A DNA stretch of 64,000 nt. Source: Polyangiaceae bacterium (GTDB taxonomy: Bacteria; Myxococcota_A; Polyangia; Polyangiales; Polyangiaceae). The number at the start of each line of letters is the position of its first letter. Position 1 is the stretch's first letter. Below the pieces are notes generated by a model. The model searched no databases. It worked only from the letters and a program-made list of their open reading frames with translations, and was not told where the DNA came from. Shown one piece after another: positions 1-8,970 of the stretch. The stretch spans positions 471,501 through 535,500 of the forward strand of contig JAHBVX010000001.1 in assembly GCA_019637295.1 (NCBI GenBank). Direction: 5' to 3'. Both the position numbers and the translations under genes were made by a program.

Positions 1-2739
1 CTTGAACTTCTGGCCGCTCGCCACGAACGCCGGCAGCCGGTTGCCGGAGTAGAAATTCTCGCCCTTCCAGTTCATCTGATAGGCGACGAGGGGCGCCTCG
101 GGTCCTGGGCGGTCTGCGTAGTATGCCAAGACCGTCTCCCGCTGGCCCCAGTGCGGCGCTGCCCGCACCAGGTAGACGTTGATGCCCCAGGCAGCCCACA
201 CGACACTGGTCGCGAGCAGGAGCGCGACGGCGTGGGTTCGGAACCGTCGCCAGGCGATCAGCGCACACAGCGCCACACTCGCGATGGTGAAGGCGGTCAG
301 CACGGCCTCGAAGCGTAGATCTTCGAGGGGCCAAGGGCGCCGGTAGTTGTACGTGAACAGGTGCATCAAGCGGGCCTGCCCGTCGATGTCTCCCTTCTGC
401 GTGACGAACATGTCGCGCCCGGCGAGCCCCACCACCGCCGCGGATGCCAGTCCGATGACGCCAAACAGCACGTGGTCGAAGTGCTGGCTCGGCTCCGTGG
501 GCGCTATCTCTGCGGGTGAACGCGGGCGACCGAAGAGCAGCGCTGCGCCGCCGCCGAACAACGAGCCGATCACGATCGAGGTCACGCCGATCCACAGCAC
601 CGCCGGGGGTGGGCCCGCGGGTTCGCCCGGGACCACGAGGCCGAACACGGACCCGGGGAAGAGTCGACTGATGCCGTACACGAGCAGCAGCGCGCCGAGG
701 AGCAGACCGCTGACATAGTGGGGAAGGTAGCGCCGCTGCGGCAGGACGCCGCGGCTAATCATGCGGTCCAGCATCACACCCAAGAGTACGGCAGTGGGCG
801 GGACCACCGGCAAGATGTAGTGGTGAAACTTGGTCAGCGTGATGGTGAACATCGAGAAGGCGCTGATGAACCACAGCGCCATGAACGTGCCTGCGTCCCC
901 GCGCAGGTCCCGCACGTCGTTCACGCGACGGGTCCACCACACGAGCCCTGCCGCGGCCAGCCCGGTCCACGGAAATAGGCCGTAGCCAAGCTGCCAGATG
1001 TAGTAGCGGAAGCTGACGTCATCCCCGGTGTTCGTGTCGTGGACGTGCACGAAGGCCCGCTTGTACATGTCGTGGAACAGCAGCCGGTCCGTGAAGGGCT
1101 GGCCGTGCCGCATGTACATTTGCACGTACCAAGGCAGCGTGATGCAGGCCACGAGCAACACCAGACCGAGCAACTCGAGGCGGGTGAGCTCGCGCCAGCG
1201 ACGGGTCGCACCCAGGTATGCGCCTGCGATGAACACCGGGAGCACCAGCCCCGGCGCCCCTTTGCCCATCGCGCTCAGCGCGACGAACGCCCAGGCGGCG
1301 AGGAACGCGAGCCGCTGCTTGCGCCGCTCGCCGCGGTTCATCCACAGGAGCACGCCCGTGACGCCGCCCCACAGCAGCGACGCGTGCCAGGGCTGGAACG
1401 CCTTGGTCACCGGCTGGTGCTCTCGGCAGCCATCGTTGCCGGGGAGCCCGCAGTTGCCACCGCCCGAGCCGCTCCAGAACTCGTCCAGGTGAGGGCGAAA
1501 GCCGTGCGGCGTGGCCTCGATCTGCAGCGTGAGGTTGCGAGTGGCCAGATACAGGACCTGTGGTAGCGCGAGCAGCAGCACCGCCGCGAACAAGAGGTGG
1601 TACGCGGACACGCGCAGGGTGCGCGAGCCCAGCCGGATCTCGTACACCCGGACCTTCTCTTCCGGGTCGGTGAACAGACCGAAGAGCAAGAGACCCATCG
1701 CCGCGGTCAGCGGAGCGACGTAGGGCATGTCGGTCATGGTCTGATGGCTGATCAGGTACCAATAGGGCATGGTGGCCAGCACCACGCCGCCGAGCAGCCC
1801 GACCCGTCGCCCCCACACCCGAGCGACGCCCTTGTACAGGAAGTAGGCCGCCAGCACCGTGAGCAGGAACACGGGCATGCGCGCCGCCCACTCGGGCTGC
1901 GGGAAGCGCCCGTGTGCGGCGCCGATCAGCATCTGATCGGGTGCCCAACCGACGCCGAGCGCCGAGAACGAGAGCGCCTGCATCCAGAAGTCGAGCACGG
2001 GCTTCGACCAGAACCAGCCGTCCTGAGCCCACCACAGGCTGATCCAGTCGTTGCGGGCGAGCATCTCGCGGGCGACCTCGCCGTAGTGGGTCTCCCAGGG
2101 ATCGCTGAGCGAGAAGCTGCCGAGCATCGGCAGGTAGAGCAGCGTCGTGACGGCGACGACCCAGAAGCCATGGCGTTCGAGCAAGGGTCGCGGTGCGCCA
2201 GCCTCGTCATTGCGCCAGGCGCCTAGGGTGACTCCCGTACGGAAGACCGTGACGACCAGCGCCAGGAACGTCGTGGTGACCAGGATCGCCGCCGTGAGGC
2301 GAGGCATGGGCAGCGAGCCGGCGACTGCCAAGCGCAAGGACACGAACAGCCCGCCCGCCGCCGCCGCCACCTCCGCGAGACGCTCGAGCAGCTGCTTGGC
2401 GGGCACGCTCTCCGCTACGACGGCGTCCGGCTCATCGAAGGTGCCGAGCAGATCGAAGATGCCCAGGATGCCGAGACACAGCCCCAGCAGACCGACGGGG
2501 ACGCTGAACGGCAGGGGCCGATCCGCTGCCATCAACAGAAACGGAATGGCGAGCCCGAACGCCGTGAGCAGCGTGCCCCGGATTGGGTGCAGCACAGCCA
2601 GGGGCGCGGTCGTGGCCTCACCCGAGCCCGTGGCGACGGGTGCGGGGAGCTCGGCCGGCGCCGGCGATTCGGACGGCGCTGCCGGCTCGTCCTCGCTCGC
2701 AGATTCCGCCGTCGGGTCGCGGGATTCGGTCTCGCTCAT
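1..2739 (-). CDS. GT39/ArnT-like membrane glycosyltransferase, 3' end cut by the window
   Basis: An uninterrupted reading frame runs from an ATG at 2739 to the left edge (913 codons, no stop), so the C-terminus lies outside. After a polar, acidic N-terminus of about 45 residues come many hydrophobic segments. The motif DPWETHYGEVAREM at residues 213-226 matches the acidic catalytic loop of GT-C fold PMT/ArnT transferases, which move a sugar from a polyprenyl-phosphate carrier to a lipid or protein outside the inner membrane. The motif normally sits near residue 50; here about 200 extra residues with several membrane spans precede it. Acceptor and sugar cannot be told. The gene is divergent from nothing; the next minus-strand gene lies 62 bp upstream. 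Confidence 0.85.
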   Translation of the reverse strand, partial: MSETESRDPTAESASEDEPAAPSESPAPAELPAPVATGSGEATTAPLAVLHPIRGTLLTAFGLAIPFLLMAADRPLPFSVPVGLLGLCLGILGIFDLLGTFDEPDAVVAESVPAKQLLERLAEVAAAAGGLFVSLRLAVAGSLPMPRLTAAILVTTTFLALVVTVFRTGVTLGAWRNDEAGAPRPLLERHGFWVVAVTTLLYLPMLGSFSLSDPWETHYGEVAREMLARNDWISLWWAQDGWFWSKPVLDFWMQALSFSALGVGWAPDQMLIGAAHGRFPQPEWAARMPVFLLTVLAAYFLYKGVARVWGRRVGLLGGVVLATMPYWYLISHQTMTDMPYVAPLTAAMGLLLFGLFTDPEEKVRVYEIRLGSRTLRVSAYHLLFAAVLLLALPQVLYLATRNLTLQIEATPHGFRPHLDEFWSGSGGGNCGLPGNDGCREHQPVTKAFQPWHASLLWGGVTGVLLWMNRGERRKQRLAFLAAWAFVALSAMGKGAPGLVLPVFIAGAYLGATRRWRELTRLELLGLVLLVACITLPWYVQMYMRHGQPFTDRLLFHDMYKRAFVHVHDTNTGDDVSFRYYIWQLGYGLFPWTGLAAAGLVWWTRRVNDVRDLRGDAGTFMALWFISAFSMFTITLTKFHHYILPVVPPTAVLLGVMLDRMISRGVLPQRRYLPHYVSGLLLGALLLVYGISRLFPGSVFGLVVPGEPAGPPPAVLWIGVTSIVIGSLFGGGAALLFGRPRSPAEIAPTEPSQHFDHVLFGVIGLASAAVVGLAGRDMFVTQKGDIDGQARLMHLFTYNYRRPWPLEDLRFEAVLTAFTIASVALCALIAWRRFRTHAVALLLATSVVWAAWGINVYLVRAAPHWGQRETVLAYYADRPGPEAPLVAYQMNWKGENFYSGNRLPAFVASGQKFK

Positions 2740-2801
2740 GGGCAGGGGCCGTTGTGGCCGCCCTTCCTAGCCCGGATGGCCAAATCCGTCCATCCCGGCG
2801 G

Positions 2802-3890
2802 TCACCTCGCGTCGCCGCCGCGCGCGCGGATTTCCCGCTCCAACCAGCGTTCGAGGGCAAGCTTGGTGGCCGTGTCCAGGTCCGCCGCCCCGATACGCTT
2901 GGCCTGGAGCAGGCTGAGCGCGCTCTCGAAGGCGCTCGCCGCGCTGGCTGGGGCGCGCGCTTCGTCGAGCGCGCGACGGCCTCGCTCGTCGAGCACGAGC
3001 AGGGACGAGTCCGCGCCCGAGGGCGTGAGCAGGAAGGTCACGGCGCGGATCTCAGCGAGGGGCATCTCGAAGCCAAAGCCCAGCACGCCGCCAGTCTCTC
3101 GGACGTGCAGCTTCTCGGAGTCTACGCGAATGACGCACTCCTTGCCGATGCTGAGTAGCGTGGTCGCGAGCGTCGCGAGCACGATCAAGCCGAGCAGGGC
3201 GATCACCGCCCAGTACACGACGCCCGGCAACTCGCCGCGCCCCCCGTGCGTCGCGAGCCCCAGTCCCAAGGGCACTCCGAGGAACGTCAGCACGGCCAGC
3301 GGGTGAACGCGCCGCCGCCAGCGCAGCTCCGCGAACGCATCGTGTCGGCTCTCCGTGAGCGCCCCGGATAGCCGGGACTCGTCGGGCGCGCGCGACGGCT
3401 CTCGGCTCAGGTCGACGCTGCTGCCGAGGGTGCTGCAGAGCGCGTCGGCGGCGGCGCGATCGCGGAACTCACCGAGCTGCCAGAAACCGCCATCCTGCTT
3501 GTCCATGACGACGCGGTAGTGCACGGTCGTGTGTTGGTTCTGAGTGGAGCGAACCTCGCGCACGGAGAAGCCGGCGATCGCCGCGTAGGACAGCCGTCCG
3601 GGCTCGCCGGCGCCGGCCTCGTGTACCAGTAGCGCCGCCTGCTGGTCGTCGAACACGAGCCGCCCCGGAGGGCTCCCGGACGTGACCGCCAAGAGCGCTC
3701 CGGACAGAAACGTCAACCCGAAGCCGTACGCCGTCAGGGCTGGGAGCCCCGGCACCACACCCGTCGCGCCCAGCGCGATCAGGCCAGCTCCGATGAGGCC
3801 GAGCGCCGCCCCGGCGATGAGCTTGGAGACGCTTGGCACCTGCAGCTGCGTGACGTGCGGCGCGACGCTCGGGACGATGGAGTACTGCAT
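2802..3890 (-). CDS. Hypothetical four-span membrane protein
   Basis: The 362-residue protein has two adjacent hydrophobic segments near the N-terminus (about residues 25-70) and two more in the middle (about 230-290), separated by soluble stretches. I recognise no family; the arrangement resembles bacterial PH-like or DUF membrane proteins that expose a beta domain to the cytoplasm. The ATG at 3890 was preferred over a GTG 63 bp upstream because the upstream 21 residues are Arg/Ser rich and would run into the divergent hemerythrin-like gene. Function unknown. Confidence 0.7.
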   Translation of the reverse strand: MQYSIVPSVAPHVTQLQVPSVSKLIAGAALGLIGAGLIALGATGVVPGLPALTAYGFGLTFLSGALLAVTSGSPPGRLVFDDQQAALLVHEAGAGEPGRLSYAAIAGFSVREVRSTQNQHTTVHYRVVMDKQDGGFWQLGEFRDRAAADALCSTLGSSVDLSREPSRAPDESRLSGALTESRHDAFAELRWRRRVHPLAVLTFLGVPLGLGLATHGGRGELPGVVYWAVIALLGLIVLATLATTLLSIGKECVIRVDSEKLHVRETGGVLGFGFEMPLAEIRAVTFLLTPSGADSSLLVLDERGRRALDEARAPASAASAFESALSLLQAKRIGAADLDTATKLALERWLEREIRARGGDAR

Positions 3891-3985
3891 GGGAGCCCCG
3901 TAGCAATGGCCGCGCTCCGACTCAAGACTGCGGCGAGCAGCGGGTGTCGACACGGGTGCAGGGTCATGTCACGGTCGGGTCAGTC

Positions 3986-4555
3986 ATGAACGGTCCCGCG
4001 AGCGACCTGGGATTCTCTGCGCTGCTCGAGGCGCACGCGGCGATCGACGACGCGCTGCTGCTCCACGAAGAAGCGCTCCTGCTGCTCGACGTGGAGCTGG
4101 CCATCGAGCTGCTCGCGGCGCACGGGCGCCTGCTCGCGGTTCACATGCGGCACGAGGAGGACGTGGTGCTCGACGCCTTCCGTCGTGTCCCCCCGGTCAA
4201 GAAGTGGCCCGTCGTTCTGTACACCGGGCAGCACGAGAAGCTGCTCTGGCACCTGGCTCGCATGACGCAGAGTACGCTGCAGCTTCGTGCCCTCTCCGGC
4301 AGCACGCTGCGGCGCGCCGCGATCACCTTGCTCGACCTGGAGGCGACCTACAAGCACCTGCACGAGCACCACGACGGTGCGGAGCGCGAGGGGCTCTTCC
4401 CGCTCGTGGATCACGAGGCCACATTGCAGGCGTGGCGCGACCGAGTGCCCGCGCTGCTGGCGGAGTGGCGAGCGGCGCTGCAGGCCGAGGAGCTGCTGTT
4501 CGCTGCTGCACGCGGCAGGCTCGACAGCCGCGCGGCCCGGCTCAACGGCGCGTGA
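3986..4555 (+). CDS. Hemerythrin-like HHE-domain protein
   Basis: A 189-residue all-helical protein with the spacing of metal ligands expected of the hemerythrin/HHE cation-binding fold: H17, H53 with E57 (HMRHEE), H83 with E84, and the cluster H124/H128/H129 followed by E133/E135 (HEHHDGAERE). Such domains bind a non-haem di-iron centre and act in oxygen, NO or iron sensing or storage. No extra signalling domain is fused. The ATG at 3986 is preferred; a GTG at 3944 would add 14 residues and overlap the divergent neighbour. Its 3' end overlaps the convergent prmA end by 14 bp. Confidence 0.8.
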   Translation: MNGPASDLGFSALLEAHAAIDDALLLHEEALLLLDVELAIELLAAHGRLLAVHMRHEEDVVLDAFRRVPPVKKWPVVLYTGQHEKLLWHLARMTQSTLQLRALSGSTLRRAAITLLDLEATYKHLHEHHDGAEREGLFPLVDHEATLQAWRDRVPALLAEWRAALQAEELLFAAARGRLDSRAARLNGA

Positions 4556-5399
4556 CCGTGCGCTCGAGCTCCACGCAAGCCCAGGTGCCATCGCCGCTCC
4601 GGCGCGCGAGCCCGAGCTCGGCGAATCGGCGCACTAGCTCGTCCTCTTGCTCGAGCAAGAGACCCGCCAAGATGAGCGTGTGCCCCGTCACGCGCACGAG
4701 GTCCGTCGCGAGTTCGGTCAAGATGTGCGCCTCGATGTTGGCGACCACCAGCGGGTAGCGACGCGGGATGGTGTGCAGCGGTCGCGTGGAGAAGCGCGCG
4801 TTCGGCACCTCGTTCACGCGCGCGTGACGACGCGCGGAGGCGACCGCCCGCCGCTCCCGGTCGAGCCCGAGCGCCGCGCTCGCGCCCGACAGCACGGCGA
4901 TCAGGGCCAGCACACCGGTGCCCGTGCCCACGTCGAGCACGCCCCGTCCCGGGTGAGACCGACACCAGCTACGGACGGCGCTGGCTGCGAGGCGCGTCGA
5001 GGGGTGCCCTCCCACGCCAAACACGAGCTCCGGCTCGATCCACAGGCGTCGAGTGCCGGCGGGCGCCCGGGTCCGGTCCCACGCGGGCTGGATCACGAAA
5101 CCCTCACACACGGGCTCCGGGACGAGGGACCGTCGCCAGGGGGCGAGCCACTGGTCACGGGTCAGCCGCTCTAGCTTCGCCGTCACGCTCGTGAGACCTC
5201 CGGCGTCGAGCACGGCTTGCGCAGCTCGCTGCAGGGACAGCGCGTCGCTCTTGCGCTGGGCGAAGCAGTGTAGGAGGACGCGCGCGCCCGCGGGGACCTC
5301 GCTGAGGCTCGTCGCTCCCGCTGCGACCAGGGCGTCCCCGACGGCCGCGCTCACGGGCTTCGGTACCGCGACGGAGAGTCGCCACACGCTGCCGCTCAT
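4542..5399 (-). CDS. prmA: Ribosomal protein L11 methyltransferase PrmA
   Basis: PrmA is a SAM-dependent methyltransferase that trimethylates ribosomal protein L11. The 285-residue product has a variable N-terminal substrate-recognition part, then the PrmA signature FGVGGHPSTR (usual form FGTGxHxTT), the SAM-binding motif I LDVGTGTGVLAL, an acidic residue ending strand 2 (LDRE) and the catalytic-site motif VVANIEAHIL (family NIL/NPPY-like position). The ATG at 5399 overlaps the stop codon of the upstream lipoprotein gene as TGATG, so translation is probably coupled. The longer reading upstream (to 5444) is Arg/His rich and was rejected. It is the last gene of the kinase-PEGA-lipoprotein run. 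Confidence 0.88.
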   Translation of the reverse strand: MSGSVWRLSVAVPKPVSAAVGDALVAAGATSLSEVPAGARVLLHCFAQRKSDALSLQRAAQAVLDAGGLTSVTAKLERLTRDQWLAPWRRSLVPEPVCEGFVIQPAWDRTRAPAGTRRLWIEPELVFGVGGHPSTRLAASAVRSWCRSHPGRGVLDVGTGTGVLALIAVLSGASAALGLDRERRAVASARRHARVNEVPNARFSTRPLHTIPRRYPLVVANIEAHILTELATDLVRVTGHTLILAGLLLEQEDELVRRFAELGLARRSGDGTWACVELERTVTRR

Positions 5400-6514
5400 C
5401 ACTCGGTGCAAGTGTCGGCGGCGGGGTCGGTGGCGGCTGGGCACTTGGCCTTCGGTTCGGGCAAGCTACCGACAGCGCCGAGACTGACGCCCGAAGACTC
5501 GAACGCGATACCGAAGCTGGTGCCGTCGCAGGGCGCGCCCTTGGTGTGTGCGCCGGTTGCCACGTCCGCGCCGCTGCAAATGAACTTCTTGGTGTTGGTG
5601 TAGCTCGGGTCATCGGTACACAGCGGGACCCCCAGGAACTCCGCGGTGATGCGCGGGATCACCTCGAGCAGCGAGTCGGCCGGCGAGTGTCCTGCGACCA
5701 GCCCGTCGCTCAGCAGGGTGGTCTGCGTCGCCGGATCGAACACGATCTTCGCTGTGAGGACCACGTCCCGACCATCGAAGTAGACGTTGGCCAGCGGTAT
5801 CGGCGCCGAGTCGAAGCGAGCCACCAGGGTCCGCCCGTTGACGTACGCTTCCTTGGCCTCGAGCGCCATCGCGGTGCTCGCGCTGCCGGTGCCCTGGACA
5901 GACGCCTGCGAGGCCAGAGGCCAGGCGTCCGTGCCGTCCAGCTTCGGGACGAACTCGCCCGTGGGGTCGAGCTTCGCCGCGATGGGGACGTACCAGCGCA
6001 CGGTCACCACGTCGTCTTCGGAGAACCCGTTGTAGCCCTCGACCGACACGACCGCCAGCGGGGGAAAGCCTCCGCCGGCGATGTTGGTGTTCACCACGGA
6101 GGACGACACCACGGACAGCCCGAACAGTTGTTCTTGAAGGAACAGCAGCTTGCCAACGCCGTTGTCTTGACCCTGCGGACCATCGGTGGGGTCGCCCTCG
6201 GTCCAAGCGGCAGGACCGCAGCGCGGGGCATCTCCGCGGTTCGTGCACGTCGCGTCCACGTCGTAGCCGACCTCGAGGTATCTTGGAGTTCCGTCGGTTG
6301 CCTCCCCATCGCCGAGGTCGACGTCGTGCAGGACGACCAAGAACGCAGTGCTACCGCCGCCCTCGATGTCCGGAGGTAGCGCTGGCCTGCGGCTGTCGCA
6401 GCTGCTGCCCGAGTCAGTCGGCTTTGCGACCACGTCATCGAAGTCCGCACCGATGAGCGCTTCGCAGGCGAGTGCGCTGCCAGTGAGGGCGAGGGCGGAG
6501 GCGAGTCTCCGCAT
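5399..6514 (-). CDS. Hypothetical lipoprotein
   Basis: A 371-residue protein with a short signal peptide ending in the lipobox LACE (Cys17), followed by the IGADFDD pattern common after the lipidated Cys of myxobacterial lipoproteins. The body is rich in beta-type sequence with scattered Cys (about ten), suggesting a disulfide-stabilised extracytoplasmic domain. No family recognised. Start and stop overlap both neighbours by TGATG (6514 and 5399), so it is translated with the TPR-PEGA gene upstream and prmA downstream. Confidence 0.8.
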   Translation of the reverse strand: MRRLASALALTGSALACEALIGADFDDVVAKPTDSGSSCDSRRPALPPDIEGGGSTAFLVVLHDVDLGDGEATDGTPRYLEVGYDVDATCTNRGDAPRCGPAAWTEGDPTDGPQGQDNGVGKLLFLQEQLFGLSVVSSSVVNTNIAGGGFPPLAVVSVEGYNGFSEDDVVTVRWYVPIAAKLDPTGEFVPKLDGTDAWPLASQASVQGTGSASTAMALEAKEAYVNGRTLVARFDSAPIPLANVYFDGRDVVLTAKIVFDPATQTTLLSDGLVAGHSPADSLLEVIPRITAEFLGVPLCTDDPSYTNTKKFICSGADVATGAHTKGAPCDGTSFGIAFESSGVSLGAVGSLPEPKAKCPAATDPAADTCTE

Positions 6515-7455
6515 CAGAACGTCCCCCTCACGCCGATTGCGGACGAGTCACCCTTGGGCGCGCTCGAGAGCGTCACATACACGCCGCCGCCCACCAGCAG
6601 CGCGCCGCCCGCGAAGCAGATCGTGCTGATCGTCGCCCAGCGCTTGCCGCGCTCGGCCGCGTCCAGGCCGTCGGGGCCGCACACCCGGCGCCCGTCGGCG
6701 CTAGAGCAGTCGTCATCCATGCTGCCCTTGGCGCTCAGCGCAACCAGCCCTGCCGCGGTCCCGGTCAGCAGCACGGCCGTGCCCGTCAGCATCAGGACGA
6801 GACCGGTGGGCGAGACGCTGTGACTGTCCGCTGCCGCGGGTTTGCTCGTCGGGGCTGGGCGGGCTGGCGCCGGTAGCGCCCGCGCCGGCGGCGGCGCGAC
6901 GAGCTTCCCGCCCAGCTCGACCACCACGGCGACCGTCTCGCCCTCGGTCAACGTGATCGTCTGGGCGCGCTCTTCGTGGCCCGGCGCGTGGACCACGACG
7001 GTGTGATTGCCAGGATCCACCGGTAGCGGCACGCCCAGAGAGGCTCGCCCGAGCTCGACCCCGTCGCGGACGATCCGCGTGGACGGGGGCGCGCCGTCCG
7101 GGAGGGAGAGCGTGAGCCGCGGTACGCGCTTGGCTAGCTCGTTGCTGCGCTTCGTGACGCCGGCATGACGCGGATCGTGTCGGGGTAGCAGCTGCTGTGC
7201 GGCGCGCCACTGCTCCCACGCCAGCGCGAGCTTTCCGCGCTGCTCGTTGCACGCGGCGAGGTTGATCAAGGTCCCGGCCGCGGGATCGAGTCGCTGGCTC
7301 TCTGCGAACTTCTCGCAGGCTTGGTCGACGCGTCCTGCCTCGAGATCCTCGCGCGCCGCGGCGAACAGGGCCTCCGCCGCCGCGGGGTCTCGGGTGTCCG
7401 ACCACGCGGGGACGGCCCACAGCAGCGCCGCCAGCGCGAAGGGCTCTGCTCTCAT
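6514..7455 (-). CDS. TPR and PEGA-domain membrane-anchored envelope protein
   Basis: The 313-residue product has a signal peptide (about residues 1-19), a TPR-like helical part (residues 28-110, with AAGTLINLAACNEQRGKLA), a PEGA-type beta domain (about 118-180; GVPLPVDPGNHTVVV, then APGHEE), a Pro/Ala linker and two hydrophobic segments near the C-terminus (about 218-240 and 277-297). This TPR-PEGA-TM layout is frequent in Myxococcota, usually beside Ser/Thr kinases, and is thought to act at the cell wall. The gene lies 54 bp downstream of the kinase gene and may be a partner or target of it (inference). Confidence 0.78.
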   Translation of the reverse strand: MRAEPFALAALLWAVPAWSDTRDPAAAEALFAAAREDLEAGRVDQACEKFAESQRLDPAAGTLINLAACNEQRGKLALAWEQWRAAQQLLPRHDPRHAGVTKRSNELAKRVPRLTLSLPDGAPPSTRIVRDGVELGRASLGVPLPVDPGNHTVVVHAPGHEERAQTITLTEGETVAVVVELGGKLVAPPPARALPAPARPAPTSKPAAADSHSVSPTGLVLMLTGTAVLLTGTAAGLVALSAKGSMDDDCSSADGRRVCGPDGLDAAERGKRWATISTICFAGGALLVGGGVYVTLSSAPKGDSSAIGVRGTF

Positions 7456-7509
7456 GTCGGACAGTATCGCGGCGCAGGACGAAGGCGTGAAGCCCAGCCA
7501 GGAAACAGC

Positions 7510-8901
7510 TTACTTGCGCCGGGTAAACAGGTCCACGTCGGCGGGCGGGCCCGGTTCGGCGCTCGCCTTGGCCGGCACTGGGGCTCTAGGGGAACGCGGA
7601 GCGGGCTGGGCCCTGTGCGCGGCGCTCGCGGGTGGTGGCTCGGTCGGCGGAGTCGTCCCCGCATCCACGGGGGCCGCGTCTGCGGTCACGGCTACCGGGA
7701 GCGAGGGAGTGGCCGCAGGCGCCGGCTCGCGAGCGAGCGTCTCGGCCGGCGCAGCGGCGGAACTCGGCGTCGTCGACTCGGCGGCGTCCGCGGGACTCCG
7801 GAGCTGAGTGGAGGCGACCGCCGCGAGCAGCGCTGCCGCGACCCCTGCGAGGATCCAGGGTCCGCGCCGCGTGGGCGCTGGCTCACCTTCGCGTTGGGTG
7901 ACCGGGCGAGTGGTGGTACTCGAGTCGGTCGCAGCCAGGGTGGGCGCGTCCGGGCGCACGCTGCGGGACATGCGCACGAGGGGCACGCTGAGCCGATCGT
8001 GGGTGCTCGAGATGCGCTCGCCCGTCAGCTCTTCGTACGCAGCACAGATGGCTTGCTGCATGGCTGCCGCGTTGGGCCAGCGCTCGGTCTTCTCGTAGCG
8101 CAGCGCCCGGTCGAGCAGCGCCGCCACCGGCTCGGGTAGCTCGGGCAGCACCGTCCGCGCGGGTGGCGCTTGCTGCGTCATGGCCAACATGAACTGCTCG
8201 TTACCCGTGTCCGCCTCATGAATGTGGCGCCCGGTCACCACGGCGAACAGCATGGCGCCGACCGAGAACAGATCGCTCTGCGCGTCCACTTCGTCCCAGC
8301 GGCCGCGCGCCTGCTCGGGGGCGACGAACCCGGGCGTGCCGAGCGCGGTGTCGTAACCCGTGGTGCTCTTGTCCATCCCGCCTTGACGCAGCCGCGCGAT
8401 GCCGAAGTCGAGCAGCTTCACCGAGCCGGTCCGCTCCACGAATACGTTGCCCGGCTTGATGTCTCGATGAACGATGCCTTTGTCATGCGCGGCGTTCAAC
8501 ACGTCGAGGATGCCGTTGCCGATCAGGAGCACGTCCCGCCAGGGAAGGCGCCCCTCGGCCGACCAACGCTGCTCGAGGGTTTCGCCATGAAGCAGCTCCA
8601 TGACCAAGAACACGGTGCCGTCGTCGTCGACGTTGTCGTCGACGATCTCGACTGCGCCAGGGTGCCCGACGCGATTGGCGACGTAGCCCTCACGCAAGAA
8701 GCGCTCGCGGATGTCCTTGACGGCAGCAGCCTCGGGCTCGAGCAGCTTGATGGCGACGCGATTGCCGTTACGGTGAGTGGCCGCGTACACCGAGGCCATG
8801 CCCCCCATGCCGAGCAGGTCGTCCAGCGTCCACTTGTCCTTCAGGATCGAGCCGATCCTGCCTCTCGCCCGCGCGACGAGGTCTGCATCCGATGCCCTCA
8901 T
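7510..8901 (-). CDS. Hanks-type Ser/Thr protein kinase with one membrane span
   Basis: The 463-residue protein has a complete N-terminal kinase domain: glycine loop GMGGMASVY at 31-39, lysine K52 (VAIKLL), catalytic loop HRDIKPGN at 145-152, DFG at 165-167, and APE at 194-196 after a Ser/Thr-containing activation loop. A Ser/Thr-rich stretch follows, then one membrane span at about 349-365 and an Ala/Pro-rich periplasmic tail with no recognised sensor domain. It should phosphorylate cytoplasmic proteins in response to an envelope cue. It heads the run with the PEGA protein, lipoprotein and prmA. Confidence 0.92.
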   Translation of the reverse strand: MRASDADLVARARGRIGSILKDKWTLDDLLGMGGMASVYAATHRNGNRVAIKLLEPEAAAVKDIRERFLREGYVANRVGHPGAVEIVDDNVDDDGTVFLVMELLHGETLEQRWSAEGRLPWRDVLLIGNGILDVLNAAHDKGIVHRDIKPGNVFVERTGSVKLLDFGIARLRQGGMDKSTTGYDTALGTPGFVAPEQARGRWDEVDAQSDLFSVGAMLFAVVTGRHIHEADTGNEQFMLAMTQQAPPARTVLPELPEPVAALLDRALRYEKTERWPNAAAMQQAICAAYEELTGERISSTHDRLSVPLVRMSRSVRPDAPTLAATDSSTTTRPVTQREGEPAPTRRGPWILAGVAAALLAAVASTQLRSPADAAESTTPSSAAAPAETLAREPAPAATPSLPVAVTADAAPVDAGTTPPTEPPPASAAHRAQPAPRSPRAPVPAKASAEPGPPADVDLFTRRK

Positions 8902-8970
8902 CGTCCCACGAGTTTTCAGTCCTCCCCGCGTCAGGTCAAGGGCCCGGGCGCCGAACCACGAAATACCGCA

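Noticed and set aside
1019-2035. 338-residue minus-strand frame in the glycosyltransferase region
   Set aside because: Arg/Ala-rich, overlapping in another frame the open GT39-like reading frame that has real membrane spans and the DPWETHYGEVAREM motif.
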